DNA from: Rotaria sp. Silwood1
Taxonomy: Eukaryota; Rotifera; Eurotatoria; Philodinida; Philodinidae
Assembly: GCA_905250075.1 (NCBI GenBank)
Contig: CAJNOP010000061.1
Location: 573,831-637,830, forward strand
Length of the DNA stretch: 64,000 bases
Reading direction: 5' to 3'
How positions within the stretch are numbered: position 1 is the first letter of the stretch; each line of letters starts with the position of its first letter. Position numbers and translations under genes: made by a program. The notes under the pieces were generated by a model. The model made no database searches and was not told the DNA's origin. It was given only the letters and a program-made list of their open reading frames with translations. Below, one piece after another: positions 1 through 13,000 of the stretch.

Positions 1-3000
1 CCATATTTGTTCTATTTTAGTAAAGATGACTAATTTATTAATATACGTAATAATATTTAATTGAGATATTTTAAAGAAATATGTTTGATCTGTTATTCTT
101 TCACTGATAATGAAAAGTAACTGGAGTTTATTAAAAGTTTCTTTATTATTGCTTCTTGGTTAGTTGTGCTGATTATTATTCATTCTATCACGATATGCTA
201 CACCCATGGGTCGTGTCTTTCCAGTAGTTCCGTTCGAGTTTTTGAGACAAAGAAAAAAAAAGAGGAAACAATATGTTTTTTTTTCTTACTTCGCAAAAGA
301 CTCTCGAAAGAAAAAAGAAAAATATCGTCGTTTTTTTTTCTCCACTCTCTTTAGCTCTTCTTCGCCCACATTCTTTATATATCTTTCTGCTATATTAATG
401 CTTTCGTGTGTGCGCGTTCAACATTTTTCCTTCACTGTCTTTTCTATAGTTCTTGTTTTTTCTCGTTACTTTTTGTGTTGGATGGAATGCAAAAAAAAAA
501 CGCTAATGCTCCGCCCACATCTATCCACCCACCTATCTGGCATCAATGAAATTTTTGCTTTTCTGACAGTAAGAGGACGCAAAGAAGGAGACATACTTAA
601 ATCTGCGGTTCATGTCAATTACTTCTAAAAATGAACTGGAATAGAATATATGCGCATATTTTTTGACTTTTTTGCTTTTTTTTTTGCATGTCTTTCGTAA
701 TTAACTCTAGTTAATTAATTGAAATATAACTTTTGTCACGATTTAGTTTTTGAAAAATAATTGTTTACAATAATTATTGTTCTGTCTAATAGAAAAATTC
801 ATCGATTAATTAGACCAAAATTAAAATCTAATTGATAATACGTATATTAATAGTGTCATATTGTAATGAACAAAGCATTTTTCATATAATTCTTTTTATA
901 ATAAGAATTGTCAGTACTATATCAAATTGAAATTTCTCACTGATAATAAATTGTTGATTTTATAGAATGCTTAGTTTTTTGAATTTAGAATATGAACTAT
1001 AAATAGAAAATCTTTTTATTGCAAAGTTCATAAAGACAACACGATCACATAATGCAAAGGCCAACATAAGTACTTTTTTTTAAAAAGTATATACGAATAA
1101 TAATGTATTAATCATTACTAAGAGAATATCTATGTATGATCGTGTTTATTGTTAAATCATTCTGTTATTAAGAGTATCACTTCATCAATTTCCAAAATTA
1201 ATGTGAAAACTAAACGATGAATATAATGTAGCAAATAAAGAAAAATTTAAGCAAAATACTTCAATAGAGATTACAAATTGTATATACTAATTTTTCATTA
1301 TATATAAAATTATCCAAATAATACGTGTTGACATTGTTTTGATGACATTGCAATATATTTTTTCAATCATATTACATTCTATGATTGAAAAAATTCTGAA
1401 GATATGGACGATTATGTTAAAACTATCTTATTACTATTAGCGATACAAGAATATGAAATAGGAGATAAATATAAATCATCTAAAGATGATTGTTATTGAT
1501 TTTTTTTTCAAAGGTAACCTTCAATAAGATAAAATATGTTCTCATCGAATAAAGCAAGTTTTACGACTGAACTTAAAAATATTAACATTATCATTTCATG
1601 TAGACAAGTAAATTTGTCTTAACTAGGTATATGAGTGTAAAGCAAAATTACTAGGCAATTCACATTTTTTATTAATGAGTAAACAATCTTAAAGATTTAT
1701 TTTCACTATCTGTAAAGATTAAGATACGATAGCAAGTCATATTTTATTTATTAACATAAGAAAATATTTACTCTTTTCAGTTATTAAAATTTTGACATGG
1801 AGATATACCAGATCAAATGATATTTTTCATCTGTCCTAGTAAAGGCAAAAACACGAGTCTTTTTGACATTTATTATAAATAGGCTGGATGGGAAAAAAGC
1901 AACTAACTGTTCGATATAAAAATGTAATCAATGAAACGGGAATTATAGTGGAAGTAAAGAACGACTATGACGTCAAGAATAAATGTGATAAAATAAATGC
2001 CTGATGAATAAAACAAAGAAAAAAGAAAGTATTTTATCAAAGTACATGTCATTCAAAGTTGCATTTTTATTCTAATTATAGATATAGATTAAGAATTATA
2101 AAGAGATAGAAAGCTATGTGTTAATCCATCGATCAAGTAAAAGTCTCAGGATTGGTTTGAAACGAAACATAATTTTAAAAAAAATTTCACAATCGATTTT
2201 TTATTGCTATTGAAAAATCTCAGACAAGAACAATCATTTCGTTTCGAATAATCAACCATTATGAAATATAATGTTATTATTAAACTTCTTTGACTAAATA
2301 CTGTCATAGAATTACTCAAGCACATACTTATAACATTTCACCGAGATATATTCATTAGTCGATAGTGAAGTATATAAATTTACTCTTACTTTATATTTAA
2401 TGATTCCACATAACATTTCTTTGTGTAGGCGAATAAAATCTAATGATGATCCTTATTAACTATATCTCATTTGCAACATATTATGATATTAAAAAGAAAA
2501 GCCTATTTTAAAAATTCTGTTAAAAACTTCAATTCTAAAAGAGGTTTCAAGTTTAACATCGTTAATTTTGCTTATCATTCTATACAATATTTTCATTAAA
2601 AAAGAACAGCGGAAAAGTTTTTACTTAACATGATTAAGAAAGAATTTAGATAGTCTATAAATATGAATTACTCATATTTTAAATAATGAGATTGTGCATT
2701 TACCGAATTACTTTTCGTATGACAATATAGTTTTACTATTCTATAAGCATTCATAATTGTTCAGACCTACCGTTGTTTTGTCAGAAATTTATTGATTCAT
2801 ACTGAAAAATTTCATGTAGTGAAGTACACATAGTTGTTTGTATATGGTTGTATGGATATCAATCTATAAATTAAACAGTACATAGTCTATAGGTATTTAG
2901 TTTTTCTATTATAGATTAAAGTCTATGGATTTTTTTTGTCAGATTTAAGAATACTCAAACATTAGTCTTAACTTTACTCAGATAGTCAATTAAATCATTA

Positions 3001-3167
3001 TATTAAATGGAGTTTTTTGATTACTTTATATTCTATTAGTTATAATATTCAAACATAATTATTCAGATGAAAAATTGATACAGATGAAAGAAATTCCGAT
3101 GAATTAAATTTAAATATTTATCAGAATGAAGTTTTACACAAAAGTGACCAAAACGATACGTTGATGT
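1..3167. other. Intergenic, no recognised gene
   Basis: AT-rich sequence with many homopolymer runs. The open frames near 166-628 are low-complexity (K/F/S runs from poly-A and poly-T) and resemble no family I know. No RNA gene or transposon end was recognised. Confidence 0.6.
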
Positions 3168-5198
3168 TCAGTGACAAAAGCTAAGATAATGATCATTTAA
3201 TCCATGAATATTATTGACACATTGACGACGAAATTTATATAATGGAATGTGTTGATAAACTGTCCGATGTTCATTATTCATGTTTTCACAACGACCACGA
3301 TCAGGACAAAATCCAGGATGTTCAAATTCATTTGAATGTCTGAGATCATTTTCAATCAATTCACATTTACTACCATACGAACATTTTTGAGGATGCCTGA
3401 ACCAAAGCATATGTTGGCTATCATCTTTGTGTTTACATGGTGTCATATTATGTGCGTATGGACATAAAGGTGGATGTGAATATTCACGAGAATGCTGTTC
3501 ATTTTTCAAGTCATTACATTTTTCTCCATAAAGGCATAGGTTCAAATGAAAGATTCTAATATCACTTAATGTTATTTTCATAGTTGTTTGATTTAGAATT
3601 CGCCAAGATCCAATCATCATGTCGACAAGTTTATGTCGTTTTGGTTCTTTGTCTAAAGTATCGAGCAATTTTTGAAAAGGACGAAACTTTTCAATTGGAT
3701 TAAGATTTTGGCCTGTATTATGATCATCAATAATAGCAAAAATAGATATATTTAAAATATCCAGCGTAGTGTTCAATAACTGATTTGAATATTGCTGCAA
3801 CATGCTTTGGTGGATTTCTAAACGTGCCGCAACCAAAGACAGATAGGACGAGACGTGCATGTTTTTGATGATACGCAATAGCAAATATGTTTGCAATTTT
3901 TTTTTCGCATACCAATAGAATATTTTGAAGTGAGAAGATTATTCTCAACTTTTGAATCGCGATAGTGAGACATTACAATAGCACACACATCGTACACAGG
4001 TATTTCCACGAAAGCATAGCCAGTATTTTCGGGTTGCCGAAAAACTGTCAATCCCAATGTATAAATTGCTCCGAACTCATCCATTGGATCTAGAGTACCA
4101 TGTTCAGCTAAAGATTCTAGTTCACAATTCGAATTACAATAGAACCGAGCCGTTGGTTTTCCGTCATGTAGTTCAAGATCGAGGCTTTGAAAGTAATTCG
4201 AACGACGAAAAAGTGCCTCTTCTTGAGTTTCACTACCTCGTTTGTAGCCACTACCTGGATACTTCGTATTAGCCATATTGAGAAGAACTGGTCGACAGCC
4301 TTTGCTTACTAAATCCTGGTAAACTATCAAACAATCCTCATTGACTACTCTAACCGATGTCGGTGCATAAGGAAATTCTGTTGCATGTGACAACAAAGTT
4401 ATCTTAACATGTTGCAACTTTGACTTATGCTTATAAAGAATAGTTTTTAATCGATCCGGTTTTAATGTGATTTCTTTTTCACCAATATAATAAGAACCTC
4501 TTTTTACTACTCCAGTCGTATTCAACATTACTGTCATTTGTAATAGATGCTGTTGAAGGTTGCATAGGTTTTCATATTTGTCTTGATTTTTTCTATGAAT
4601 CTTATGGTCATCCGATGCAGTGTTTTATCCAGGATTTTTTTTCCGGAGGGGCGATTTGGAATTTCGGGGGGGCGAAAAATTATTTCCGGGAGGGCAAGCC
4701 ACGTGTTCATAGCACGATGATCACAAGTTTCGGGGGGGCGAACTCGATTTTCGGGGGGGCGCGGCCCCCCCGAGCACCCCTCTGGATAAAACACTGATCC
4801 GATGTCCAACGGCGAAACTGTTCTAAAAGTGCTCTTGAATTCCATTGAAGTCGAAATATATGATGTTAAGGATTAGAAACAAATGGCATTATGTCGGGTT
4901 TATAATCGCACATTTCTGTTTCGTACCAATTTTCAGCATCAAGTTCATTATTTTCAGGGATAGTTGAAAATGTATAAGATTCAATAAACACTACATGATC
5001 GTCAATACGTAAAGCACCTTGATCAATACATTTCTTATAAATATTTTTATCCGAAAGTTCGAGAATGATATGCTCATGACTTGGCAATAGTTTGACAACG
5101 GTACCACCAAAGGTTTTATGATCTCGAATGCATGATGTTGGTATGTCTTTAGGCACGGGTCGTATCAAGAGGTGGCAAGCAAGATCATCTTTCTTCAT
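3168..5198 (-). pseudogene. PARG-type macrodomain protein with PBZ-like zinc fingers, disrupted
   Basis: Read on the minus strand, an N-terminal piece of 110 codons (5198-4866) ends in TAA. About 47 further codons follow in the same frame if the transposon at 4618-4796 and one target copy are removed, and these run straight into the macrodomain (from 4537). That domain has the microbial-type poly(ADP-ribose) glycohydrolase signature: NTKYPGSG, then QEEALFRRSNY, with the QEE catalytic pair. The distal macrodomain motif LVLSVFGCGTFRNPP is in another frame, reached by a one-base slip in a 9-base A/T run (3897-3905); a second slip in an A5 run (3738-3742) restores the frame of AIIDDHN and the C-terminus. 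The C-terminal third carries three or four Cys/His modules of the form CxYGxxC...H...HP (CLYGEKC, CSYGSKC, CPDRGRC), resembling PBZ poly(ADP-ribose)-binding fingers. The family removes ADP-ribose chains. The two slips lie in homopolymers and could be sequencing errors; the stop and the insertion are harder to explain that way. No GT-AG intron I tried removes the stop in frame. Confidence 0.75.
4618..4796. mobile_element. hAT-type MITE, 179 bp, inserted in the PARG-like gene
   Basis: The terminal inverted repeats are CAGTGTTTTATCCAG at the left and CTGGATAAAACACTG at the right. They are flanked by a perfect 8-bp duplication ATCCGATG (4610-4617 and 4797-4804), diagnostic of the hAT superfamily. 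The interior is very GC-rich for this locus and consists of repeated GGGGGGCG-like words on one strand, with a short GC palindrome near 4755-4772. There is no coding capacity, so it would need a transposase in trans. Removing the element plus one duplicate (187 bp) restores the host frame exactly across the junction. Confidence 0.92.
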
Positions 5199-7293
5199 AG
5201 TAACTCATCCATCTAACAGAATTGAACTATGTACTGCTCACATTCGAACTGTACCTGATGTTATTACAAAGTATTGCCACTCACTTTTTTATATTGGATA
5301 TGTATGATTCTGTCGACATGTATGTATCAGAAGTTTGACTGCAAATAGCTTCTTTTAATCAAGCCAAAATTATCGTTCTTGGTATAAATCTTGAAAGAAA
5401 GCGCAATCAGCTCGAAAATAGACGATTGCAAGACGATTTTCGACTAAGAATACCCTAATTGACGAAGCCATGAGTAGTTCATATTGCGGTTGGGATTATA
5501 CATTATATAGATCAACCCATCGTCGGTATACATTATTAGTTGATGGAAGATGTTTCATATCTTTTCCATCGATCACAATATATGAGATAAGCTCGAGTTC
5601 ATCTACAAATGATACTGTCGTATTTTTGGATGGTTCAAAGTTGACACTGCTTTGTTTTGAATAAAACCATTGAATTTGATAGTTAATTTTTAAAGATATG
5701 ATTAGGAAGTGCGCACATAGAAAATAAATAGTTTTAGAAAATTTTAATGAACAGTTACTGCGATCTGTAGAGGACGTCAGTTTTTGATCGAAGAAAGTTC
5801 TTGAGCTTAGTAGAGCTACTGTAATTTGTAGAGGATGTAAGCTATTGATTAGAGACATTGTTTAAATTTACTAGAGTAGTTACGATCGGTAGACAACATA
5901 GGGTTTTTGTTGAGTGAAGATTTTCGTTACAAGACAAATTACTTTAATTGAGTAATGAATGGCATGAGTTTTTATTCAAATATAGATATTTTATATCAAA
6001 AGATGTGGTGAAATATAAAGAGGATGTAAACTTTTAACCAAAGAAGTTTTTGGTTGCGATGGTATGCAGAAAACTGTACATGATGTAAAGAATGATATGA
6101 TGCTTTTTCTATAAATAGTGATTATCAAGTATTATATGAAATAAAAGTATAGATGCATATAACAACTGGTCCTGAAAACAATTTGAGTCTTAAAATAAAT
6201 TATTATCTTCTATTGAATGTAAGATGAGATTTGAGAAAGAGAACTACATATTGCAGATCGATATTGGCTAGCTCTTTTGTTATTTTTATTGATACAGTTA
6301 TACTCAAAATGCATCAGCATGAGTCAACGATTTCGGGCTTAGCTAAGAACGGTTTGAATTAAAGTCACGCCGAGAGTTCACAGAGGTTTTATCATAATTT
6401 ATCGTGTTGACTCAATATTTATTGCGCGTGTAAGGTGGACGAATAGGGGTATATGCATAAGAAAAGATGCTCACTAATGTCCATATTTTAAATCACTCAT
6501 CTTTGAACATCGTTTTTTGTATTTTTTATTTTTGTATATAAATGCTCTTGCATACCGACTAGTTGACGCCCATTTTATGCTTGATTCCATGTTGTAATTA
6601 CAATTAGATAGAGCGTTCAAGTTCAAAGAAACCTCATGATATTCATAATAACAATTATGTCGAGTGAACTCCATATATTGCAGTTATTTTTAGAAAATCA
6701 AGGAAATTTAATCAGTTGGCGAAAAATACTATAACGTGAAAAGATATCTAGTCTTCCAAAATGGTAAAGTTCAAATTGATTTACGATCACTCAAACAACG
6801 ATCTGGTTGAAAACTAGAAGAAATATCAAGAAAATACGCACAAATATACGCAATCTATCCTAAATCTATCAGTCGTCTCTCCATGTGCGAACATAAAAGT
6901 TTTTGATTGTTTCGAATTGTTCACTTTGTTTCCATTCTTTTATTAAACAGTTCCAAGTCTCCATTCGCTAAGAGTTAGTTATCAAAGAGACAGATTACTT
7001 GCAACTGAAATACTTTGCTATTAGTTCAAATGGAAGAGAAAAACAATTTGTCTATCGAATGAAAACTTACTTGTATAGAATGTAACTCAGTCCCTTCCAT
7101 GAATTTATTGCACATATAATAACAAATCTTACTTACATTCTTTCTTCTTGTTATGTCTTCAAGAGGCGTTTCTTCAGCGCCCTTGAAAGGTGCGATGATT
7201 TTCCAAAAATATTATCTATCAGCTGCAGGATGTTTTTAGACACGGCACATCCTTTAAGTCTTTTAGCTTGCTACGATTGTATTGCATGATCTC
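5199..7293. other. Intergenic with a degenerate tandem repeat
   Basis: The open frames at 5470-5858 match no family I recognise. Part of this stretch is a degenerate repeat, listed separately. No transposon ends were found. Confidence 0.5.
5748..5935. repeat. Degenerate tandem repeat, about 60-70 bp unit, three copies
   Basis: Three successive units share the order GTTACTGCGATCTGTAGAGGA, a TTTTTGATCGAAGA-like stretch and a CTTAGTAGAG-like end. Units start near 5750, 5812 and 5875 and have diverged by substitutions and small indels. A weaker fourth copy (AGAGGATGTAAACTTTTAACC) may lie near 6018. Confidence 0.5.
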
Positions 7294-7533
7294 TCATGGA
7301 TTTTCATATTTGATGAAAACAATGGAATCACTGATGAATTGACGTTTGAGAGTATCAGCTTGAACGGAATTGCAAGCGGTCTTGACGAGTTTATACAAGT
7401 CGTCATTCTGCAAATCGAAAATATTCATTAGTAGTGATTTACGTAGTCATTATTAAAGTTAGTTACCGTCTATACAATGCTGGTGACAGGGAGATGACCG
7501 CGAAGCATTGTTCGTTGATATGAAGCAGTTGTA
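7294..7533 (-). CDS. Possible 3' exons of a small unrecognised gene
   Basis: The minus-strand stretch 7407-7294 reads 37 codons and a stop, begins directly after a CAG acceptor and has a natural protein composition (ends FIKYENP). An upstream stretch 7533-7476 also follows an acceptor (TTTTAG) and joins it in frame if the donor GTATAG at 7475 is used; a rival donor GTAACT lies 11 bases further on. The join gives an internal methionine followed by LRGHLPVTS. The 5' exon was not found: the Cys-containing stretch near 7600-7680 does not join in phase. The family is not recognised, and this could be a relic. Confidence 0.25.
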
Positions 7534-8305
7534 CTAAAAGAGATGAACACAACGAACAAAAAAACGCACTCATCTATTGTTTATGATTTACTCACAAGAC
7601 AGAATTCAATATACTGTCGTTTCAAGTGCATACATGTTTGAATAGTCCCGAGACTACTTCTACATTCAATGCAACTAGCATTCACTGACAATAAGCCATG
7701 TGAAAATCATCTGAAGTACTTTCCAAAATAGTAACTATTCTATATATCTCATTGCAAACCATTATGGATGATAGAATCCATCTGTACGATCATTGATGAG
7801 CCTAACGATTTTTCATTAACTTCTCGAAGATTTCGGCTTATATCTTCTGATTTGTTAATCACATCTGTCCATTCCTACTGACTTCACGCAGATTTCTCTT
7901 GATGACTACTAATTTCTTGTAGATTCGTAGTGATTTCTGAATCATATACGTTGGTTGTTGATGATCTAACTATATTGTGGGTGGATGAGGATGAACAGAA
8001 GATCTTCATTTACTCACATTCTCATCCACAAAGTAATTTGAATCTGTTATTCACTGCATACGTTTGGATTTTATTCTTTCTCCCTTTTCTTGTTTTTTTT
8101 TGTCAGTATCTGTTCTTCCTTTGATTCATTAATTGGATACTCTTTTATACATGAGTTCGTAAAATTCAATATTTTGAATGCGAGAATAAATAAGCAAAAA
8201 AAAGTAATAATGCAAAACTTTACATGTCAATTTTTGCACACATATGAAAAATGAAAGTATATTCTGTTCCACTCCAATATAAGTGTCTGTTTACGTGATT
8301 TCTAT

Positions 8306-10019
8306 CTAATATTTGTCTTCAGCATCATCTTCGGTTTGAGATGCATCATCATCTTCTTCTCCATCGTCAAATGATCGATGACGTGTCTCCGGCAAAGTAG
8401 CAATCACACCAGCCAATACTACAGTGAGTCCAGAATAAACATAATGCGTAATTCGATCATTTTTTTTGTCGACTGCAGTATTAATAATAGGTGCTACCAT
8501 CGATCCAAAACTTCCAACAAAGACAAATATACCATTAGCTAAACCTCGCATATATGTTGGAAAAAGTTCGGGAACATAAAGCCAAGAAACTGATACAGCA
8601 CCACTAACTCCATATTTACCTATTTGTGAAATCACGGTAGCTATGACGGGATAAGAATCCGTTATGAATGGGACTATAAGTACAGAAGCCGCCGTCAACA
8701 ATGCAAACATAATCAGTGAATATTTTCTTCCCAGTGGTGTAGTAATTACAAGACCGGCAGTGAAGTAACCAATACCTTCGACAACAGCTCCGATGATAAA
8801 GTTCGTATAAGGACTCAAAGCATCATTCATCGCACCTAGTCCATATGTAATTTTGGTGTATAGTAACATAGTGACAAATTCAATACAACCACACATGATC
8901 AATCTAGGTAAGAAACGTAAAACCTTTTCTCTTTTCTTTCTCTTTGCCTTGGTTTCGTTTTTTTTTACAATACGAGATTCTTCAATTAATTTAGTATAAT
9001 GTGGATACCATTCACTTTCTTCACGATTATTGGTTTTGGCAATTTTTCGTAAACAAGCTTCAAGTTCATCATATTTCTTTCGACCATACAACCAATAGGG
9101 TGATTCTGGAATGAAGTAGAGATAGGGCACAGTGACAGCAAAATAAACGCTCATTAGCCATTTCAAATTAAGCCAATTACGAGCTGCATAGGCAAAGCCA
9201 GTGAACATAATTTCTCCTATTGTATATGCAATCATAGCAACACCAGCAGCAAAACTTGTGTGTGAAGATGATGTCAATTCCATGATAAGAAGAAAAACTA
9301 TACCATAAGGATCTATGCCAGATACCATTTGATTGATGATCAAGAGAATGAACCTGGAAAAAAAATCGATATGTATTTTATCATTGTACGACATGTGTTT
9401 TTTTTCATATATACTTGGTATTGACACTCATTTTGACAAATTGGAGAAGCACTTGAGTGATAGCAGTAATTATATAAAGTCCCAAGCTCAAAGTTTGTAG
9501 AAGTCTTCTCCGTCCAATTCTGTCACTAATCGGCCCGGTGAGTAATACTGAGAATCTATATGGTGGCATTAAAAATTTATCAAATTGAAGGCAAATACTA
9601 AGAATATTTATTTCTTACGTTCCAATCTCGTAGACTGTCGAAATCCATGTTTTCTTTATTGCATTGCTGCACACAAACTGTGCCTCTTCTGTGAATGTTT
9701 TTCCAAATACATTTCGATCAAACACAAAGTCATTACATTGAGACCCATCGGCATAGTGGCAGTTAGATGAATTCATTATGAACGTAGCGATTAGAGATTG
9801 ATGATCAGTATCATTGATTAATTGATACTGGTTATCGTCAGGCCATACATTTGATGGCAGTCGACATCGGAAAAGGGGCTCGGCAAGTCCAAAAACATAG
9901 TAGAATCCGGTCATACCACTGCTAAAATCGAGGAGACATAACAAGGCAAAGTGCATCAATTGAAATCGACTGAAGTCACCACAACGCCTTAACACATTTT
10001 CCAACGATATCTCGTCCAT
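8306..10019 (-). CDS. SLC22-type organic ion transporter (major facilitator superfamily)
   Basis: There are three exons on the minus strand: 10019-9619, 9555-9415 and 9353-8306. The introns are 63 and 61 bp with GT-AG ends and consistent phases, giving 529 codons, typical of SLC22 proteins. The N-terminus (MDEISLENVLRRCGDFSRFQ) matches the organic cation/anion transporter start, followed by TM1, a large extracellular loop with several cysteines, and the MFS loop motif GPISDRIGRRRL after TM2. Further membrane segments follow, with PESPYWL after TM6, the basic loop KAKRKKREK, and PETRHRSFDD after the last helix. The C-terminus is an acidic tail. It should sit in the plasma membrane and move organic ions or zwitterions; the substrate cannot be predicted. 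The first intron uses the acceptor ATATAG at 9556-9561; the nearer CTCAG would break the frame. Confidence 0.88.
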
Positions 10020-13000
10020 TTTCGTATGATTTTTTTTAGATTACTGTGCTTTGAATGAGAACAAGTTAGTAGTTATACTGTTTCTATCGCATTAATAATT
10101 TTAACTTTGTTTTTGTCTTAGTTTGTTGATTAGACCGTGTTTAAATCCTAATTCAACATGAAAGTACATATCATAGGTCGCATGTTTTATTGATGAAGAT
10201 CAACATATTTTTTTTGAAGTGCTTTCTCGTTCTTTTCTCTTCTTTAGCATTCGTTTGTTTCATATTGATCCTAATCTCTATTTACTTACTGCCTTACAAC
10301 TGTGATTAGTGCAACTGTTTGAAAGAAAGAGAGAACGCTTGCTCCTTAAAAATAGCATCTTATTAGTGTGACTTGATATCGTGCGCGTGATATACAATAT
10401 GATAGAACATACTTATCATTTTCTTCTTCAGTGCCAAGAACACTTTTCTTGATTCTCATTCTTCTGTATTGTATCTTTAGGGGTATTAAGATTGATAGAC
10501 ATTTACAAGCTGATCAGTAATAACTCTTAATAAATAATTTTCAATATTTGATGAACATATATCACACAGATATGAAGATAAACACGAATTATGTTATCGG
10601 TTGGAGTTTGGATCTTTGAGAATTTACTTTCACTACCTTGAGTTTTGACATTTCGCCACCGAATCAGAGATCCAAACCAATAGAAGAATCTCGATTTGAT
10701 TTGATTCGGTTCGGTTCATGATGAAGAAAAGAGAATTCCTTCATTGTCATGAGTGGAATGTATCTAAATCCTGCATAAGATTTCACTTAAGCTTTCTTGT
10801 GCTTACATACTAAAATCTATCGATTTAGAGGAATTCAGACGGTTCAAATAGGAACTACATTACATATTAGAACGTCAGTTTTATAAAAAGAAAAGTTATT
10901 TTTCTTATCAATCGGTACAGGTAGTCGTTTCTGAGTTTGCATAATTAAGGTTACTATAGGTATTATCTGCTTGGAGAAAGATGCAGATATTAGAAAAGGA
11001 AGTATATAAACTTGTAATTTCAGTCAAAGTCTATCTCAATTCGTAAATCTACACTGTAGTTAGTAATCCCTAAACTTGGTTGAATCAATACCACAACGTT
11101 TGGACTAGAAAACCGCAATATTTGGTTTTTCAGTCGGGTTTTTTAAAGTCAGTTCTCATATCAATTAGCGAGTCAGGATATATAGTAGAGTAATAAATTG
11201 TCAAATCTACAACTACGTATAACTGTGATACCGATCATGTAATCAAAGAAGCAAACACGCACCATTCTAATAATAGAACTTAATCTATTTGTCAACTACA
11301 AAGGTGTACAATATTGATAACTTTAGATACTGCATAAAACAAGAAAGTTCTACTAGGTATTTGGAAAGAAAACTAATCATGACAACAGCTGCACATGGAT
11401 CTGATTTCTCTAAAATTATTTATGTCAAAATAAATTAATAAAAGCTAGCCTTTTTTTAAAATAAAATACTACTAATAGTTGACTTAGTAGGCTTCTCGCA
11501 CAAAGAGATTCACCAGTTTGCAAAAGTACAAGGTATAGAAAATATAAGCCTTGCACTAAAGTGAGCTTTATTGCTCATGTTTAAGACATAATAAAGGGAT
11601 TTCTGTTGAATCGAATTAAGTTACCGAATAATTAAAGATTTCTTTGTCTCACTAATGAAAAGAAAGTTAATGGACTTAATGAATAAGCAACTAAAGTTCG
11701 TTAAGTCTTTCCTGCTCTTCGTATTCTATATCAGATAGTTATTTTATTTCATATACAAGTGGGTCCAAAAATTGTTCGTTCGTTGCTCTAGTATCATTTT
11801 GTTTTTCGTACTGTGTGTGAACAAACTTAGCCATAGAGAAATCAAACATTCTCTATAATGCTACCAGCTTTCTCCAGTATGTATACTGTTATATATTTAG
11901 CCTTTCCATTTTTTCTCTTTCTTTGCTGGTTATTTATTAAAAGCTTTCAGCGTCATATATGCGGCATTCAACTAAGATGCAACTGGTTTAATCGTAAATG
12001 AGAGTTCCTACTAAGCTTATCATAGACTGCAATAGAATGAAAAGAACAATGATTTAAGTGTCACTGTTTGTGAAGCACGTGAAAGATGTGTGACTTCAAA
12101 TTTCTCACTATATACTTCAACTATTGACTTTCAACAAATGGTAATGGTGTCTTGTAATGAATGCATACTAATATGTCCTTATGAAAATTTCCTTTACGAA
12201 ATATCGTTGACTTATGATCCTCGTTAAAAAAAATATCAGCGACTTTTCGTCTTCGTAAAGAAATGCCTCCGACATTTCGTCCTTGAAAAATACTCTTCAG
12301 AGTAAACGTCCTTAGTGGAAATATTTGTCATTCTCAATTGTTGTTTTCGAAATATTATGTCACTAGAACGTAGATGACACTGTAATTCAAACACACTACG
12401 AGAGATACTTAAGTTATTTACATATGGAGCGGATTAAGTAAGAAGAAAGAAGTTTTATTAAATGATGATTAGATATATGTTTAACATATATTATAGATAG
12501 CATTGCAAGACATAATGATGATCGATGAGACAACATCTTGATCCTCATCACACCTAGCTGAACATACATCTTCTTCCTTAAGTTCAGCTAAACCTATCAT
12601 CACAAAAGTACAATCAAATAAACGTACATTAATGCTAGCTATCAATAGTTATTTATTTTTCAATTGGAAAAGATTTAATAAAGTTGCAATTTGCAACTAA
12701 GACTATCACGAATTTTTAAGATATAACCATAGATTTGAAAGACGTTTAAATAAAAATCATTGCAATATATGATTGTTCATCAATTCGATTCGAAAAGAAA
12801 TAAACATCAACCATGATAGATATAATCATTTGAAGATTATCTGTAAAGCCACTAGAGTTCAGATGCCACTTAAAAAATATAGAAAAAAAAACGTTGGCCA
12901 AAATAAAGTCGATACTTTGATCTTTTCTCTAGTGCAGTGTTGGATACTTTCATCTGTTCAGTAAGGAAATGTTCTCTATAAAATTAGCAAGCATGTTGCT

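Noticed and set aside
166..628. Overlapping open frames rich in K, F and S
   Set aside because: Low-complexity translations of A/T runs; no homology, no splice context, composition unlike the real genes here.
4534..4845. Minus-strand open frame of 103 codons across the MITE
   Set aside because: It reads through the transposon and out of the host gene's frame; the pre-insertion frame is different.
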